The notes: generated by a model not told the origin, from the sequence alone. A DNA stretch of 64,000 nt from Polaromonas sp. (GCF_012927455.1 NZ_JABBPE010000002.1:744001-808000); one strand, 5' to 3'. Counted from the stretch's first letter, positions 35,432-45,427 are shown. Numbers and translations: made by a program.

Positions 35432-37006
35432 ATGCCCATCCAGACTATCCCGTCCATGTCGCCCGCTGCCGGCCACCTTGCCAGCGTCCCGCACGATGAG
35501 AACCAGTTGATCATCGAGCGTCGGGAAAAGCTCAAGGCCTTGCGCCAGCAGCAGGCCGATGGCAAAGGCGTGGCGTTTCCCAACGACATCAAGCCCGCGC
35601 ACCGGGCCGAGGCGCTGTTTGCGCAGTACGACAGCCAGACCAAGGAAGAGCTGGAGCCGCTGGCGGTGCTGGTGCATGTGGCGGGCCGCATGATGCTCAA
35701 GCGCGTGATGGGCAAGGCCAGCTTTGCCACGCTGCAGGACGCCTCGTTTGGCCCGTCGGGCGGGCGCATTCAGGTCTACATCAACAACGAAGGCGTGGGC
35801 GAAGCGGTGCACAGCGCCTTCAAACATTGGGACCTGGGCGACATCGTGTCGGCCACCGGCACGCTGTTCAAGACCAAGACCGGCGAGCTGTCGATTCACG
35901 CCACCGCCATCCGGCTGGTGACCAAAAGCCTGCGCCCGCTGCCCGACAAGTTCCACGGCATGGCCGACCAGGAGGTCAAATACCGCCAGCGCTATGTCGA
36001 TTTGATCATGGACGAGTCTGCCCGCAAGCGCTTCATGGCGCGCAGCAAGGCGGTCAGCGGCATTCGCGACTTCATGGTGGCGCATGACTTTCTGGAAGTC
36101 GAAACGCCGATGCTGCACCCGATTCCGGGCGGCGCCAATGCCAGGCCCTTCAAAACCCATCACAACGCGCTGGACCAGGAGATGTTTTTGCGCATCGCAC
36201 CCGAGCTTTACCTGAAGCGCCTGATCGTCGGCGGTTTTGAGCGGGTGTTTGAAATCAACCGCAGCTACCGCAACGAGGGCATCAGCGTGCGCCACAACCC
36301 CGAGTTCACCATGATGGAGTTCTACGCGGCGTGGTGGAATTACTCGGACCTGATGACGTTTACCGAGGCGCTTATTCGGGACGCCGCGCAGAAGGTCTGC
36401 GGCGGGCTGCAACTGAGCTACGGCGGCAGGGCGGTAGACTTGCAACCTGCCTTTGAACGCCTGACGATCCGCGAGGCCATCATCAAGCACACCGAGGCAG
36501 GCGAGCATGTCGACGACGCGGCATGGCTGACCAGCGCCCTGAGAAAGCTCGGCTTCACCGAAGCCAAAGACCGCCTGCAGGCCCGCTCGCTAGCGAGTTT
36601 GCAGGTTATGTACTTTGAGGAAACGGTGGAAGAAAAGCTCTGGCAACCCACCTTTATCTGCGAACACCCGGTGGAAATCTCGCCACTCGCCCGTGCCAGC
36701 GACAGCAACCCGGGCGTTACCGAGCGTTTTGAGCTGTACATCACGGGCCGCGAGTTCGGCAACGGGTTCAGTGAGCTCAACGATGCCGAGGAGCAGGCGG
36801 CACGCTTCAATGCACAGGTAACGGCCAAGGACAGCGGCGACGACGAAGCCATGTTTTACGACCATGACTTCATCCGCGCGCTGGAGTACGGCATGCCACC
36901 TGCCGGCGGCTGCGGCATCGGCATAGACCGGCTGATGATGCTGCTGACCGACAGCCCGAGCATTCGCGACGTGATTTTGTTTCCGGCGCTGCGCCGCGAG
37001 GTTTGA
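35432..37006 (+). CDS. lysS: Lysine-tRNA ligase, class II
   Basis: Charges tRNA-Lys. The N-terminal OB-fold anticodon domain ([21 protein letters not shown]) precedes motif 1 ([18 protein letters not shown]), motif 2 ([27 protein letters not shown]) and motif 3 ([15 protein letters not shown]). 524 residues. The N-terminus has a short disordered extension before [13 protein letters not shown], so an internal start cannot be excluded. Confidence 0.96.
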   Translation: MPIQTIPSMSPAAGHLASVPHDENQLIIERREKLKALRQQQADGKGVAFPNDIKPAHRAEALFAQYDSQTKEELEPLAVLVHVAGRMMLKRVMGKASFATLQDASFGPSGGRIQVYINNEGVGEAVHSAFKHWDLGDIVSATGTLFKTKTGELSIHATAIRLVTKSLRPLPDKFHGMADQEVKYRQRYVDLIMDESARKRFMARSKAVSGIRDFMVAHDFLEVETPMLHPIPGGANARPFKTHHNALDQEMFLRIAPELYLKRLIVGGFERVFEINRSYRNEGISVRHNPEFTMMEFYAAWWNYSDLMTFTEALIRDAAQKVCGGLQLSYGGRAVDLQPAFERLTIREAIIKHTEAGEHVDDAAWLTSALRKLGFTEAKDRLQARSLASLQVMYFEETVEEKLWQPTFICEHPVEISPLARASDSNPGVTERFELYITGREFGNGFSELNDAEEQAARFNAQVTAKDSGDDEAMFYDHDFIRALEYGMPPAGGCGIGIDRLMMLLTDSPSIRDVILFPALRREV

Positions 37007-37029
37007 CGAGTTTTAGGGGTGTTTTATGC

Positions 37030-37077
37030 CTCTAGCCTAATAGACACGGGCGCAAGCAGCTATTAATTTCATAGCAA
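37030..37077 (-). repeat. Family-A repeat before the ygjP-like gene
   Basis: CTCTAGCCTAATAGACACGG, then GCGCAAGCAGCTATTAATTT and CATAGCAA. It ends 13 bp before the next ATG. Confidence 0.85.
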
Positions 37078-37090
37078 TTCAGCAGCAGAC

Positions 37091-37633
37091 ATGACGACGA
37101 TGAAATACCTCTCGGGTTACCCCGACAGCCTGAAGGCGCAGGTGCAAGAGCTGCTGGTGCAGGGCCGGCTCGGTGACATGCTGCTCAAAAAATACCGCCA
37201 TGCCCACGCCGTGCGCACCGACAAAGCCTTATACGACTACGTGATGGCGCTGAAGAACGATTTTCTGCGCAACGCCGACCCACTGTCCAAAGTGGCGTTT
37301 GACAGCAAGCTGCAGGTGATTGCCCACGCGCTGGGCACGCACACCACGGTGTCGCGCGTGCAGGGCAACAAGCTCAAGGCCAAACGCGAAATCCGCGTGG
37401 CCACGCTGTTCAAGGATGTACCGGCGGAGTTTCTCAAGATGATTGCTGTGCACGAGCTGGCCCACCTCAAGGAAAAAGACCACGACAAGGCGTTTTACCA
37501 GCTTTGCAATTACATGGAACCGCAATACCACCAGTATGAATTTGACCTGCGGGTGTATCTGACGCATATCGATGCGGCGGGCAAGCTGGCCTGGCCAGCG
37601 CTTTTAGCCAGCAGCGTGACCAGGGCGGGGTGA
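37091..37633 (+). CDS. YgjP-like zinc metallopeptidase-domain protein
   Basis: 180 residues with the zinc motif HELAHLKEKDHDKAFYQL (HExxH plus a third histidine) of the YgjP/WLM class. The upstream strand VQGNKLKAKREIRVATLF fits the family. The last 15 or so residues (LAWPALLASSVTRAG) are encoded antisense to a displaced piece of trpA, so the C-terminus was probably rewritten by a rearrangement. The catalytic part is intact. Biological role unknown. Confidence 0.8.
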   Translation: MTTMKYLSGYPDSLKAQVQELLVQGRLGDMLLKKYRHAHAVRTDKALYDYVMALKNDFLRNADPLSKVAFDSKLQVIAHALGTHTTVSRVQGNKLKAKREIRVATLFKDVPAEFLKMIAVHELAHLKEKDHDKAFYQLCNYMEPQYHQYEFDLRVYLTHIDAAGKLAWPALLASSVTRAG

Positions 37634-37717
37634 ACTGAATGCGGCCCATCGTACAAATCCCGCAACTTACCCGGCTGCCTTGGCCTAGCCCTTGATGCTT
37701 TGGCCATGGTGGGGGGA
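37602..37717 (-). repeat. Inverted fragment of the trpB-trpA junction
   Basis: The minus strand reads CCATGGCCAAAGCATCAAGG, then ..AAGTTGCGGGATTTGTACG and ATGGGCCGCATTCAG. It aligns with 32499-32600 (end of trpB, start of trpA) over about 100 bp at roughly 80% identity by eye, with a 4-bp insertion. It overlaps the 3' end of the ygjP-like gene. Confidence 0.75.
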
Positions 37718-37739
37718 ACACCGGGCGCTCAGATCCACG

Positions 37740-37930
<191 letters not shown>

Positions 37931-38318
37931 CATCATCAGCGAAGACGCGCTGCGTCAGGACAAGAACACAAGAAATTTTAGCTTTGCAAGCGTTTCGGCG
38001 CAGCGTACCATGCGCTCATTCACTGTTTAGTTGCCTCCCCTACGAGATAAACCCAATGAACACCGCAAGCCTCAATCGCTCATGGAAGCCGACGGATCGA
38101 TTCGGCTGGACGCTTGAGCGTGAGCAATTCAGGTCCGGGCCGCTATCCCCTTATCTCCTAACCCCCTTCTCCTTAACTCCTGGAACTTCGCATGTTTGCG
38201 TTTATCCATTGAGTATCGTGCAGGGTTTTGCATCGGAGTAATCAGATTTAATGGGCCATAGTCACTTCGATATCAAAAAAGCAAATAATATGGCAGCATC
38301 AATAAAAAAAGGCATCTT

Positions 38319-39359
38319 ATGCGACTAAAGTCCCATTTACAAAAGATTGAAAAATCGGCAATCTCCGCCTTTAATTCGTTACTCAGATATCGAAATTACA
38401 AATTGATAGAAAACCGGCTTCTATATGAATGGCAGAAATCTTCAGAAGCAAAACCAACTTATAACAGATCAACATTACCCGAGGGTGCCTCGGATTATTT
38501 GCATAAAAATAATCCAAAACTTGAACAGCTTAATAAAACATATAATATTTTTGATACAGAGGTGACAACGCCACTAGTTTGGACCGACGCTCACGTAAAA
38601 CCCGATGATGTTGTTTACTTCAGAGGAGACAATGCTTATGTTTGGCAATTGAGGGGCCAAAACATGAACACTATGGGCTATGCTTTGACCACATATTATG
38701 TCAAGTCAATCGATACGCTTCAGCTTTTGGACCTATTGAAAGAAGATAATTTATTTGGTAACTTCACTTTCCGTATCGACAACCGCGTGATATCTCGAGA
38801 CCTGCTGGATTCCATTATAGAAATTTATTTCCTGGAGAAGCACCTCAATATTTCGAAGTTAAATAAGGCTACTATTTTGGATATTGGCGCAGGTTATGGC
38901 AGATTGGCCCACAGAATGACTAGTGCAATACCTCAAATCAGCAGTTACCTGTGCACCGATGCAGTTGCCATTTCCTCCTTTATTTCAGATTACTACATAA
39001 AATTCCGCAAGCTGGATAAGATAGCTAAAGTGATTGGCCTGGACGCAATCGAGAAAACGCTAGGCTACGAACCGGTAGATATTGCAATCAATATTCATAG
39101 CTTTTCAGAATGCAAGATATCAGCCATCGACTGGTGGCTGTCCCTGCTTTCCCGATACAAGGTGAGATACTTGATGATTGTGCCCAACGCTGGTGACCAC
39201 GGTGGCGAACGCCTGCTGACTCATGAAGGCGAAGATTTTGGTAAAGTGATTGAAAATCATGGCTATAAACTCATTGCCAAAGAACCAAAATTCAGAGATC
39301 CTGTGGTTCAGACATTCGGGATAAATCCCACTTATCACTATTTATTTGAACTTCAATAA
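38319..39359 (+). CDS. Putative sugar O-methyltransferase
   Basis: 346 residues with SAM-binding motif I at about 186-194 (ILDIGAGYG) and a later acidic segment; the C-terminal NPTYHYLFEL and the overall plan fit putative sugar O-methyltransferases of polysaccharide loci. Base composition is visibly AT-rich and codon use (AAA, ATA, TTA) differs sharply from all neighbours, which points to recent transfer. It lies among IS scraps, about 6 kb from the polysaccharide cluster. The acceptor is unknown. Confidence 0.7.
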   Translation: MRLKSHLQKIEKSAISAFNSLLRYRNYKLIENRLLYEWQKSSEAKPTYNRSTLPEGASDYLHKNNPKLEQLNKTYNIFDTEVTTPLVWTDAHVKPDDVVYFRGDNAYVWQLRGQNMNTMGYALTTYYVKSIDTLQLLDLLKEDNLFGNFTFRIDNRVISRDLLDSIIEIYFLEKHLNISKLNKATILDIGAGYGRLAHRMTSAIPQISSYLCTDAVAISSFISDYYIKFRKLDKIAKVIGLDAIEKTLGYEPVDIAINIHSFSECKISAIDWWLSLLSRYKVRYLMIVPNAGDHGGERLLTHEGEDFGKVIENHGYKLIAKEPKFRDPVVQTFGINPTYHYLFELQ

Positions 39360-39711
39360 GTGTCCTCGTGCCAATGGGCGGGTATGGTTTTTCCATGAAA
39401 TCGTTGAGCGGGAGCGCTCTCAATTTACGGAAAATTTATTCGTAGGTGGTTGCGAATATAAAATCCCTTCAAGCAGTTCGCGGTACGACCATCTGTGAAA
39501 GCCAAAGAGGCCGGAATTTATCAATCACTTTGCTACACCTTGCGTCATAAATTTACTGTGCGGTGTTGCGCATGTGTTTGCACCTTCAGTATTGGAGGGT
39601 TGATCCAAACGGCAGTGGGCATGGGAGCCAGGCAAGGGTTGATGCCTTTGAAACGATTTGGCGTTGCCAGGAATGCCGCGTCCAAGGCGGCCTATTGGCC
39701 GGCCCCTTGAG
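39360..39711. other. Spacer without recognisable gene
   Basis: Mixed-composition DNA between the methyltransferase and the IS3 remnant. A 71-codon plus-strand frame (39495-39710) shows no family resemblance. I see nothing further. Confidence 0.4.
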
Positions 39712-40095
39712 TTAGGTGGATATCCCAGGACCAAATTTGGTTGTGCGCAACCGGCGGCAGTTCAGGCTTTGTGTAGGCAGGATGACGCAACTGGTTGCGT
39801 CGCTCGCTTACTGCTTCCCGTGCCCTGCAGCAACCGATACATGGTGCGCACCGATCCCGGAAAGCACCCCTGGCCCAGCAAGGTGGCATGCGCTACCGCA
39901 GGCGCGGCGTCAACGAAACGATCACTGTTGAGCGTCTCCAGCAGCACTTTGCGCTCGATGATATCCAGGGCCAATGGCGCTTTGGGGCGCGCCACACTAG
40001 GGCGATGCGGCCCCACCATAGTCTGACGATCGGCGCCTGCTTGGTGGCGCTTGGGCGCCCCGCGCGACATGCCCATGGCTTTGCAGGCAGCACCC
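39712..40095 (-). pseudogene. IS3-family transposase (orfB) remnant
   Basis: The minus strand reads ACKAMGMSRG, ... LALDIIERKVLLETLNSDRF and MYRLLQGTG in one frame, then ERRNQLRHPAYTKPELPPV and NQIWSWDI in another. These are the N-terminal half of an IS3 OrfB up to the first Asp of the DDE domain. A frameshift lies at about 39825-39830, and the rest of the catalytic domain is missing. Confidence 0.75.
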
Positions 40096-40099
40096 GTAC

Positions 40100-40530
40100 C
40101 CAGTACCGGTGGATGTCAACCTCGATATCGCGGACATTCAGGAACTGTGGTCGATTCCCGGCGGCCCCGCCGTGGCAACCAATCAACTCCTCTACAACCT
40201 CGCCCGCCGCGGCATCGAATGGGATTTGCTTCCTTGGCTCCGCGAGCGCCGCATCCCGATCATGGCTTATCTCCGATTGAGCAAGCCAAACTTACCCTAA
40301 ATCCGAAGCTCGTCGACTTCGCGAGGCGCCACGGCATGACACCCGCACAGGCCGGACTGTCATGGCTGCTGGCTCATGACGACGTGATCGTCATTCCTAA
40401 AACCGGCCGTCGCGACCGGCTGAAGAAAAATATCGGCGCGTTGGATCATCGTCTGACGCAAGCGCAACTTGCCGAACTGGATCGGTTGTGCCCACCGCCG
40501 ATAGGCTCCCGTCCGTTGGAGATGCTTTGA
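40100..40530 (+). pseudogene. Aldo/keto reductase, truncated and frameshifted
   Basis: The C-terminal half of an aldo/keto reductase: NLDIADIQELWSIPGG, ATNQLLYNLARRGIEWDLL, RIPIMAY, then after a one-base deletion near 40268 SPIEQAKL, MTPAQAGLSWLLAHDDVIVI and PKTGRRDRLKKNIGALDHRL. The N-terminal barrel with the catalytic Asp, Tyr and Lys is missing; the 5' break coincides with the IS3 remnant. Not functional. Confidence 0.8.
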
Positions 40531-41008
40531 TGAGCGAAGCCAAAAATCGACGATACCTTTACGGATTTATTTCCGGCAAAACGTCCGAACTTTTCGCGCT
40601 ACCCAGCTATTAAGAATGTGGTTGTGCTTGCGTCCAAGTTACACAGAACAAAGCAAAGGTGATCGCACGAAAAAAGACAAGCCTGACCAAGTGGTAGTTG
40701 GGGTCCGGGGAGTAATGGAACAGTGAACCTCCGCGGCGGCCTGCGCACAAAAAACAGCGCAGTCCGGCGCATTGCCCCGACCGGTTGCCGCAAGCTTCGC
40801 CATTTAGCTATCAATATAATAGCTGTTTGCGCCCGCCCATCATGGGCTTCAGGCACCTTTTATGTCAATACGGGGTAGGCGCATGGGCCTGATCTTCAAC
40901 CAATCCGCTGGCGCATCAAGTCCGGCAGGGCATTGGTTTTTGCATCTCATGGACCAGTTTTTCTTCTCGGGAATTTCAATTTTTATGGGTTGGTAGTTCA
41001 CCAGTAGA
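40531..41008. other. Spacer with one family-A repeat
   Basis: 478 bp between the broken reductase and the end of the transporter gene. Apart from the repeat at 40804-40852 I see no gene. Confidence 0.5.
40804..40852 (+). repeat. Family-A repeat
   Basis: TTAGCTATCAATATAATAGC, then TGTTTGCGCCCGCCCATCATGGGC. Both hairpins are clear. Confidence 0.85.
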
Positions 41009-41911
41009 TTAGCGGTGAGCCCGTATAGAGGCCAAAATGCCCAGCGTGAAAAGCACGCAGGCAACCTGCTGGAGCGGCGTGGGCCAGAGCCCATTCCAGA
41101 CAAAAGAATACAGCAGAGCGAACAGGGTTTCGCTAACGATGAGCTGCCCGCACAGGCTGGCGCTGAGCCGCTGACTGGCCAGGTTCCACAAAATGGTAGC
41201 CAGCCAGGCCGAGCCGACGCCAGTGGCCAGGCACAGCAGCGCAAACACGGGCAGGTCTTCCCTCGCTGTCAGCACGGACAGGCTTGAGCCTGCTGCCAGC
41301 CACATCAGCAGCGCGCCCAGGCCAGTGGCAATGCCCAGCCAGTTGGCCCAGTCGGTGGCATTGACTTCGGTGTGCCGCTTGAGCCAGGCTGAATTGAGAA
41401 TGGCGAATGTCGTCCAGCACACCATAGAGGCTGTCACAAAAGCCACGCCACGCCAGAAATTTGAGGCCGGCCCGTGAGCCGCCTGCTGCGTGGAGTCCAT
41501 CATTAGCAGCAAGCCCGCCAGCGTAAGTGCCAGCCCCGGCAACAGCGCAGCCCAGCGCAGGCCCTGCGGCTTGCCCAGCAGCATGACCCACAGCGGGATG
41601 GTGCCGATGATCAGCGTCGGCACCTCCGTGCCGGCATCGCGTATGGCCAGCACCAGCAGCAGGTAGTAGCCACTGAAACCCAGCACGCTCAGCAGCAGCG
41701 CGGCTGCGGCCTGGCGCCAGGTGGGCAGGCGCCGCGTGCGCAGCCCCGCCAGCATCACCACAGCTGCCAGCGCGCCGTACACGGCAAAGCGCCCGGCGCT
41801 AAGGTCGATGGACGAATAACCGCCTTCGCCCATGTTGAGCATGCGCGGCGCCACGAACACCAGCCCCCACAGCGCACCCGCCGCGAGACCGGCCAGAATG
41901 CCGATCAGCAT
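41009..41911 (-). CDS. DMT-family (EamA) transporter
   Basis: About 300 residues with ten hydrophobic segments arranged as two EamA repeats (GILAGLAAGALWGLVFVAPR opens the first; GVAFVTASMVCWTTFAILNS the second). Members export amino acids or metabolites; the substrate is unknown. I place the start at the ATG at 41911, which has AGGAAA upstream and begins the first membrane segment. ATGs at 41980 and 41989 would add a hydrophilic stretch and overlap the SDR gene. It follows the SDR gene on the same strand and may share its transcript. Confidence 0.85.
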   Translation of the reverse strand: MLIGILAGLAAGALWGLVFVAPRMLNMGEGGYSSIDLSAGRFAVYGALAAVVMLAGLRTRRLPTWRQAAAALLLSVLGFSGYYLLLVLAIRDAGTEVPTLIIGTIPLWVMLLGKPQGLRWAALLPGLALTLAGLLLMMDSTQQAAHGPASNFWRGVAFVTASMVCWTTFAILNSAWLKRHTEVNATDWANWLGIATGLGALLMWLAAGSSLSVLTAREDLPVFALLCLATGVGSAWLATILWNLASQRLSASLCGQLIVSETLFALLYSFVWNGLWPTPLQQVACVLFTLGILASIRAHR

Positions 41912-41960
41912 TCGTGAGCGGGTTTCCTGAGCGCTGGTTGGCGCGCCTTGGCGACACTGA

Positions 41961-42743
41961 TCAAGCTCCAAAACCGTCATCGGCCGCAATCACGGCACCG
42001 TTAACGAAATGGCTCTCGCCGCTGGCCAGCATGACAAGCAGCGCATCGAGGTCTTCCGGTTTGCCGATACGCTTGCGCGGCAACATTTGCACCAGCTTTT
42101 TACCCTGTTCGGTTTCCCAATGGTGGTGGTTGATTTCGGTGTCGATATAGCCGGGGCAGATCGCATTGACGTTGATGCCGAACTTGCCCCATTCCAGCGC
42201 CATGGCACGCGTCATCTGCACCACGGCGGCCTTGCTCATGCAGTACACACCGATCTGCGGCAACACGCGCAGGCCGGCCATCGATGCGATGTTGATGATG
42301 CGTCCGCCGGAGTAAGTGCCGGGAGCTGCCCCTTTGGAGCGGGCCAGCATGCGTTTGCCGACTTCCTGCGCGACAAAAAACGCGCCCTTGACATTGGTAT
42401 TGAAAATAAAGTCGTAGTCTTCCTCGGCCACATCCTGAATGCGCTGCGTTGTGCTGACGCCCGAATTGTTGACCAAAATGTCGATGGGGCCGACCTCTGT
42501 TTCGGCATGGGCCACACCCGACTTGATGCTGGCGATGTCGGTCACGTCGAGCGACACCACATGGGCATCGCCACCTTCGGCTTCGATCTGCGCGCGCAGC
42601 TCCTTGAGCTTGTCGAGCCGGCGGCTTGCCAGCACCACGGCGGCACCGGCGCGGCTCAGGGTTTTTGCAAACTGCGCACCCAAGCCACCGGAAGCGCCAG
42701 TCACCAGCGCGACGCGCCCGGAAAGATCAATGCTGTAAGCCAT
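41961..42743 (-). CDS. SDR-family oxidoreductase
   Basis: Classical short-chain dehydrogenase of 260 residues. The cofactor motif TGASGGLGAQFAKTL, NNSGVST, and the catalytic Ser-Tyr-Lys set in NIASMAGLRVLPQIGVYCMSKAAV are all present; ICPGYIDTEI follows. ASRRLDKL after the second strand, with its basic residues, suggests NADP(H). Such genes near ETF-QO are often 3-hydroxyacyl-CoA or alcohol dehydrogenases, but no substrate can be assigned. It is divergent from the ETF-QO gene. Confidence 0.9.
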   Translation of the reverse strand: MAYSIDLSGRVALVTGASGGLGAQFAKTLSRAGAAVVLASRRLDKLKELRAQIEAEGGDAHVVSLDVTDIASIKSGVAHAETEVGPIDILVNNSGVSTTQRIQDVAEEDYDFIFNTNVKGAFFVAQEVGKRMLARSKGAAPGTYSGGRIINIASMAGLRVLPQIGVYCMSKAAVVQMTRAMALEWGKFGINVNAICPGYIDTEINHHHWETEQGKKLVQMLPRKRIGKPEDLDALLVMLASGESHFVNGAVIAADDGFGA

Positions 42744-42855
42744 CAGAAACTCCTCTAGATTAAAAGTGAACGATCGTTCGGTGCCCTGTGATCACGACAT
42801 AAAATCAGCCGCAAACCGACAACCTTTCCTGAAATTCATTATCAGCGAGTCCCCA

Positions 42856-44541
42856 ATGAACAACCAAGAAATTCTGGCTCAGTTTGGCCCCCGCGAAGCC
42901 ATGGAATACGACGTGGTGGTGGTGGGCGGCGGTCCCGGCGGTCTGGCGACGGCCATTCGCCTGAAGCAGCTAGCCGCAGAAAAAGGCGCTGACGTCTCTG
43001 TGGTGGTGCTGGAAAAGGGCTCTGAGCCGGGTGCGCACATTTTGAGCGGCGCCATCATGGATCCGCGGGCGCTGACCGAGCTGTTCCCGAAGTGGAAAGA
43101 GCTGGGTGCACCGGTGACTCAAGCCGTCACGGGCGACGAGATGCTGTTCTTGAGCCAAACCGGCAAGATCAGCACGCCCGAATTCCTGATCCCGAAATCC
43201 CTGCACAACGAAGGCAACTACGTCATCAGCCTGGGCAACTTTGTGCGCTGGCTGGGCCAGCAGGCTGAGGCGCTTGGCGTGGAAATCTTTCCCGGCTTTG
43301 CGGCTGCCGAAGTCCTTTACAACGACGACGGCTCTGTGAAAGGCGTTGCCACCGGCAACCTCGGCGTCGGCAAAGACGGCCAGCCCATGGAGAACTTCCA
43401 GCTCGGCATGGAACTGCACGGCAAGTACACGATCTTTGCTGAAGGTTCGCGCGGCCACCTCGGCAAAAATCTGATCGCGAACTACAAGCTCGACGCAGAC
43501 AAAGACCCGCAAACCTACGCCCTCGGCATCAAGGAGTTGTGGGAGATTGATCCGGCTAAAGCCAAACCCGGCCATGTGGTGCACTCCTTGGGCTGGCCCA
43601 TGGACAACCAGACTTATGGCGGCGGTTTTCTCTATCACCTGGAAGACAACAAAGTTACGCTCGGCTTTATCACAGGCCTTGAATACAGCAACCCTTGGCT
43701 TAGCCCGTTTGAGGAAATGCAGCGTTGGAAGACCCATCCTGCAATTCGCCACTACCTTGAAGGCGGCAAGCGCATCAGCTACGGCGCCCGTGCCATCACC
43801 TGCGGCGGTTTGATGAGCTTGCCCAAGACCATTTTCCCCGGCGGTGCACTGGTGGGCTGCGACGCCGGCTTCCTCAACTTTGCGCGCATCAAGGGCAGCC
43901 ATGCCGCCATCAAAACGGGCATGCTGGCTGCAGACGCTGCATATGCAGCGGTGACCGGTGGCCGCCAGCACGATGAGCTGTCGGCCTACCCCGAAGCATT
44001 TGAAAAGAGCTGGTTGCACGAGGAGCTTGAAGCCTCACGCAACACCAAGCAATGGATGAAAAAAGGTCTGTTTCTGTCTTCCTTCATGAACGGAATTGAG
44101 CTGTGGCTAATGCCCAAGCTGGGCTTCAAGGCCCCGCCCTGGACCATTCATAACAAGGTAGCGGACCACGCGAAACTCAAGCTTGCGTCGGAATGCCCGC
44201 AAATCGTCTACCCCAAGCCGGATAACAAAATCACTTTTGATCGTTTAAGTTCGGTGTTTGTGTCCAACACCAACCACGAAGAGCAACAGCCGGCCCACCT
44301 GACACTCAAGGATGCCAGCATTCCGGTCACTATCAACCTGGCCCTGTATGCCGGTCCCGAAAGCCGCTATTGCCCGGCCGGCGTGTATGAATTTGTGAAA
44401 AACGCCGACAACACGGACCGGCTGCAGATCAATGCACAGAACTGCGTGCACTGCAAGACCTGTGACATCAAGGACCCCACGCAGAACATCGTGTGGGTGA
44501 CACCTGAAGGCGGCGGCGGACCGAACTACAGCGGCATGTAG
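42856..44541 (+). CDS. Electron transfer flavoprotein-ubiquinone oxidoreductase
   Basis: Passes electrons from ETF (fatty acid and amino acid oxidation) to ubiquinone at the membrane. FAD motif VVVVGGGPGGLATAIRLKQ; SEPGAHILSGAIMDP; the ubiquinone/FAD region KTIFPGGALVGCDAGFLNFARIKG; C-terminal [4Fe-4S] ligands in YCPAGVYEF and NAQNCVHCKTCDIKDPTQNI. 561 residues. The ATG at 42856 matches family starts; the frame extends upstream without support. Confidence 0.95.
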   Translation: MNNQEILAQFGPREAMEYDVVVVGGGPGGLATAIRLKQLAAEKGADVSVVVLEKGSEPGAHILSGAIMDPRALTELFPKWKELGAPVTQAVTGDEMLFLSQTGKISTPEFLIPKSLHNEGNYVISLGNFVRWLGQQAEALGVEIFPGFAAAEVLYNDDGSVKGVATGNLGVGKDGQPMENFQLGMELHGKYTIFAEGSRGHLGKNLIANYKLDADKDPQTYALGIKELWEIDPAKAKPGHVVHSLGWPMDNQTYGGGFLYHLEDNKVTLGFITGLEYSNPWLSPFEEMQRWKTHPAIRHYLEGGKRISYGARAITCGGLMSLPKTIFPGGALVGCDAGFLNFARIKGSHAAIKTGMLAADAAYAAVTGGRQHDELSAYPEAFEKSWLHEELEASRNTKQWMKKGLFLSSFMNGIELWLMPKLGFKAPPWTIHNKVADHAKLKLASECPQIVYPKPDNKITFDRLSSVFVSNTNHEEQQPAHLTLKDASIPVTINLALYAGPESRYCPAGVYEFVKNADNTDRLQINAQNCVHCKTCDIKDPTQNIVWVTPEGGGGPNYSGM

Positions 44542-45096
44542 TTCCATTTCCTGATCTTTAGCACGGAAGGGCAGTTTAGATACGACTCCCCGTTTGCCTT
44601 TTAAAGCGTACCCATTGCAATAAGTAACGTCAAAAAATTCGCATTTTCAACACTTTTTACATTCGCAGGGAGAGGAAGGGCTCAACGCAAGCTTTGAGCG
44701 CGCGGGAACCTCATCCCGGAATCGACCGGCGCGCTTCACAAATCTGACGCATTGAAGCGTTTCCTATCGGACGAATTCTGATCCACCAGAGTGCTTTTTT
44801 CTGATCTCGCCTTGAGACTTGGCGAAGATGACAGTGGAAATCGGACACGCAAACAATTGCTGACGCAGGCCGAAGAATCGATCGTTTGGTGACATGCGCG
44901 ACTGTAGGGTTGCACGGGTGCTACCCAGCCTGGAACGGCCAGGTAGACACATCCGGCACTTCGACTGAATGTAAGCTAATTTTTAGTAAGAATTCGCTAC
45001 GAAAGTCTTGAAATAACGCGGGCCATGGGCCATTCGGACTATTGCCGATTGCTGCTCAGATCTACAAACTTGCTTCATTTAGCAGTGAGGAAAACC
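44542..45096. other. Spacer upstream of the polysaccharide locus
   Basis: 555 bp, more AT-rich than its surroundings, probably carrying the promoter of the polysaccharide locus. I find no convincing -35/-10 pair, JUMPstart-like element or small gene. Confidence 0.4.
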
Positions 45097-45426
45097 ATGT
45101 CGCCCGCCCTGCTTAGTGTCTTGTTGGTAGCTGGCTTGGCTGTTGTAGCGCCCACGTCGGCGTCAACGTCAATCCAGGTTGACTCAACAACCTCCCCGTA
45201 TTCGAACTTGGAAATCGCCGCGCGCATGCCGCTGCAACCTGTAGCAGTACCCGTCCCTGTCGTCGCGGCAGGCACCGTGCCAGAGCGTCGCAGCATTCCC
45301 CAAAGCGCAGCCGACGGCCGATCCAGCGCGGACGGTTCTGGCTGGCGGACTTATGGCACCTTGTTAGCAATCCTGGTGCTAATGGCAGCCATTGCGCTAC
45401 GGCGCCACAAAGCGGGGGAAATCTAG
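45097..45426 (+). CDS. Small exported protein with C-terminal membrane anchor
   Basis: 109 residues. An N-terminal signal peptide (LLSVLLVAGLAVVAPTSAS), a short Pro/Val-rich body, then a C-terminal membrane segment (YGTLLAILVLMAAIALRR) ending in basic residues. That plan resembles sorting-signal proteins but lacks a PEP or LPXTG motif. GAGGAAA stands before the ATG. It is the first gene of the polysaccharide operon and its stop almost touches the flippase start, so a link to glycan export is plausible. No family recognised. Confidence 0.6.
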   Translation: MSPALLSVLLVAGLAVVAPTSASTSIQVDSTTSPYSNLEIAARMPLQPVAVPVPVVAAGTVPERRSIPQSAADGRSSADGSGWRTYGTLLAILVLMAAIALRRHKAGEI

Positions 45427-45427
45427 C

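Noticed and set aside
38043-38241. Short plus-strand frame before the methyltransferase
   Set aside because: No Shine-Dalgarno sequence, no recognisable domain; lies in rearranged DNA.
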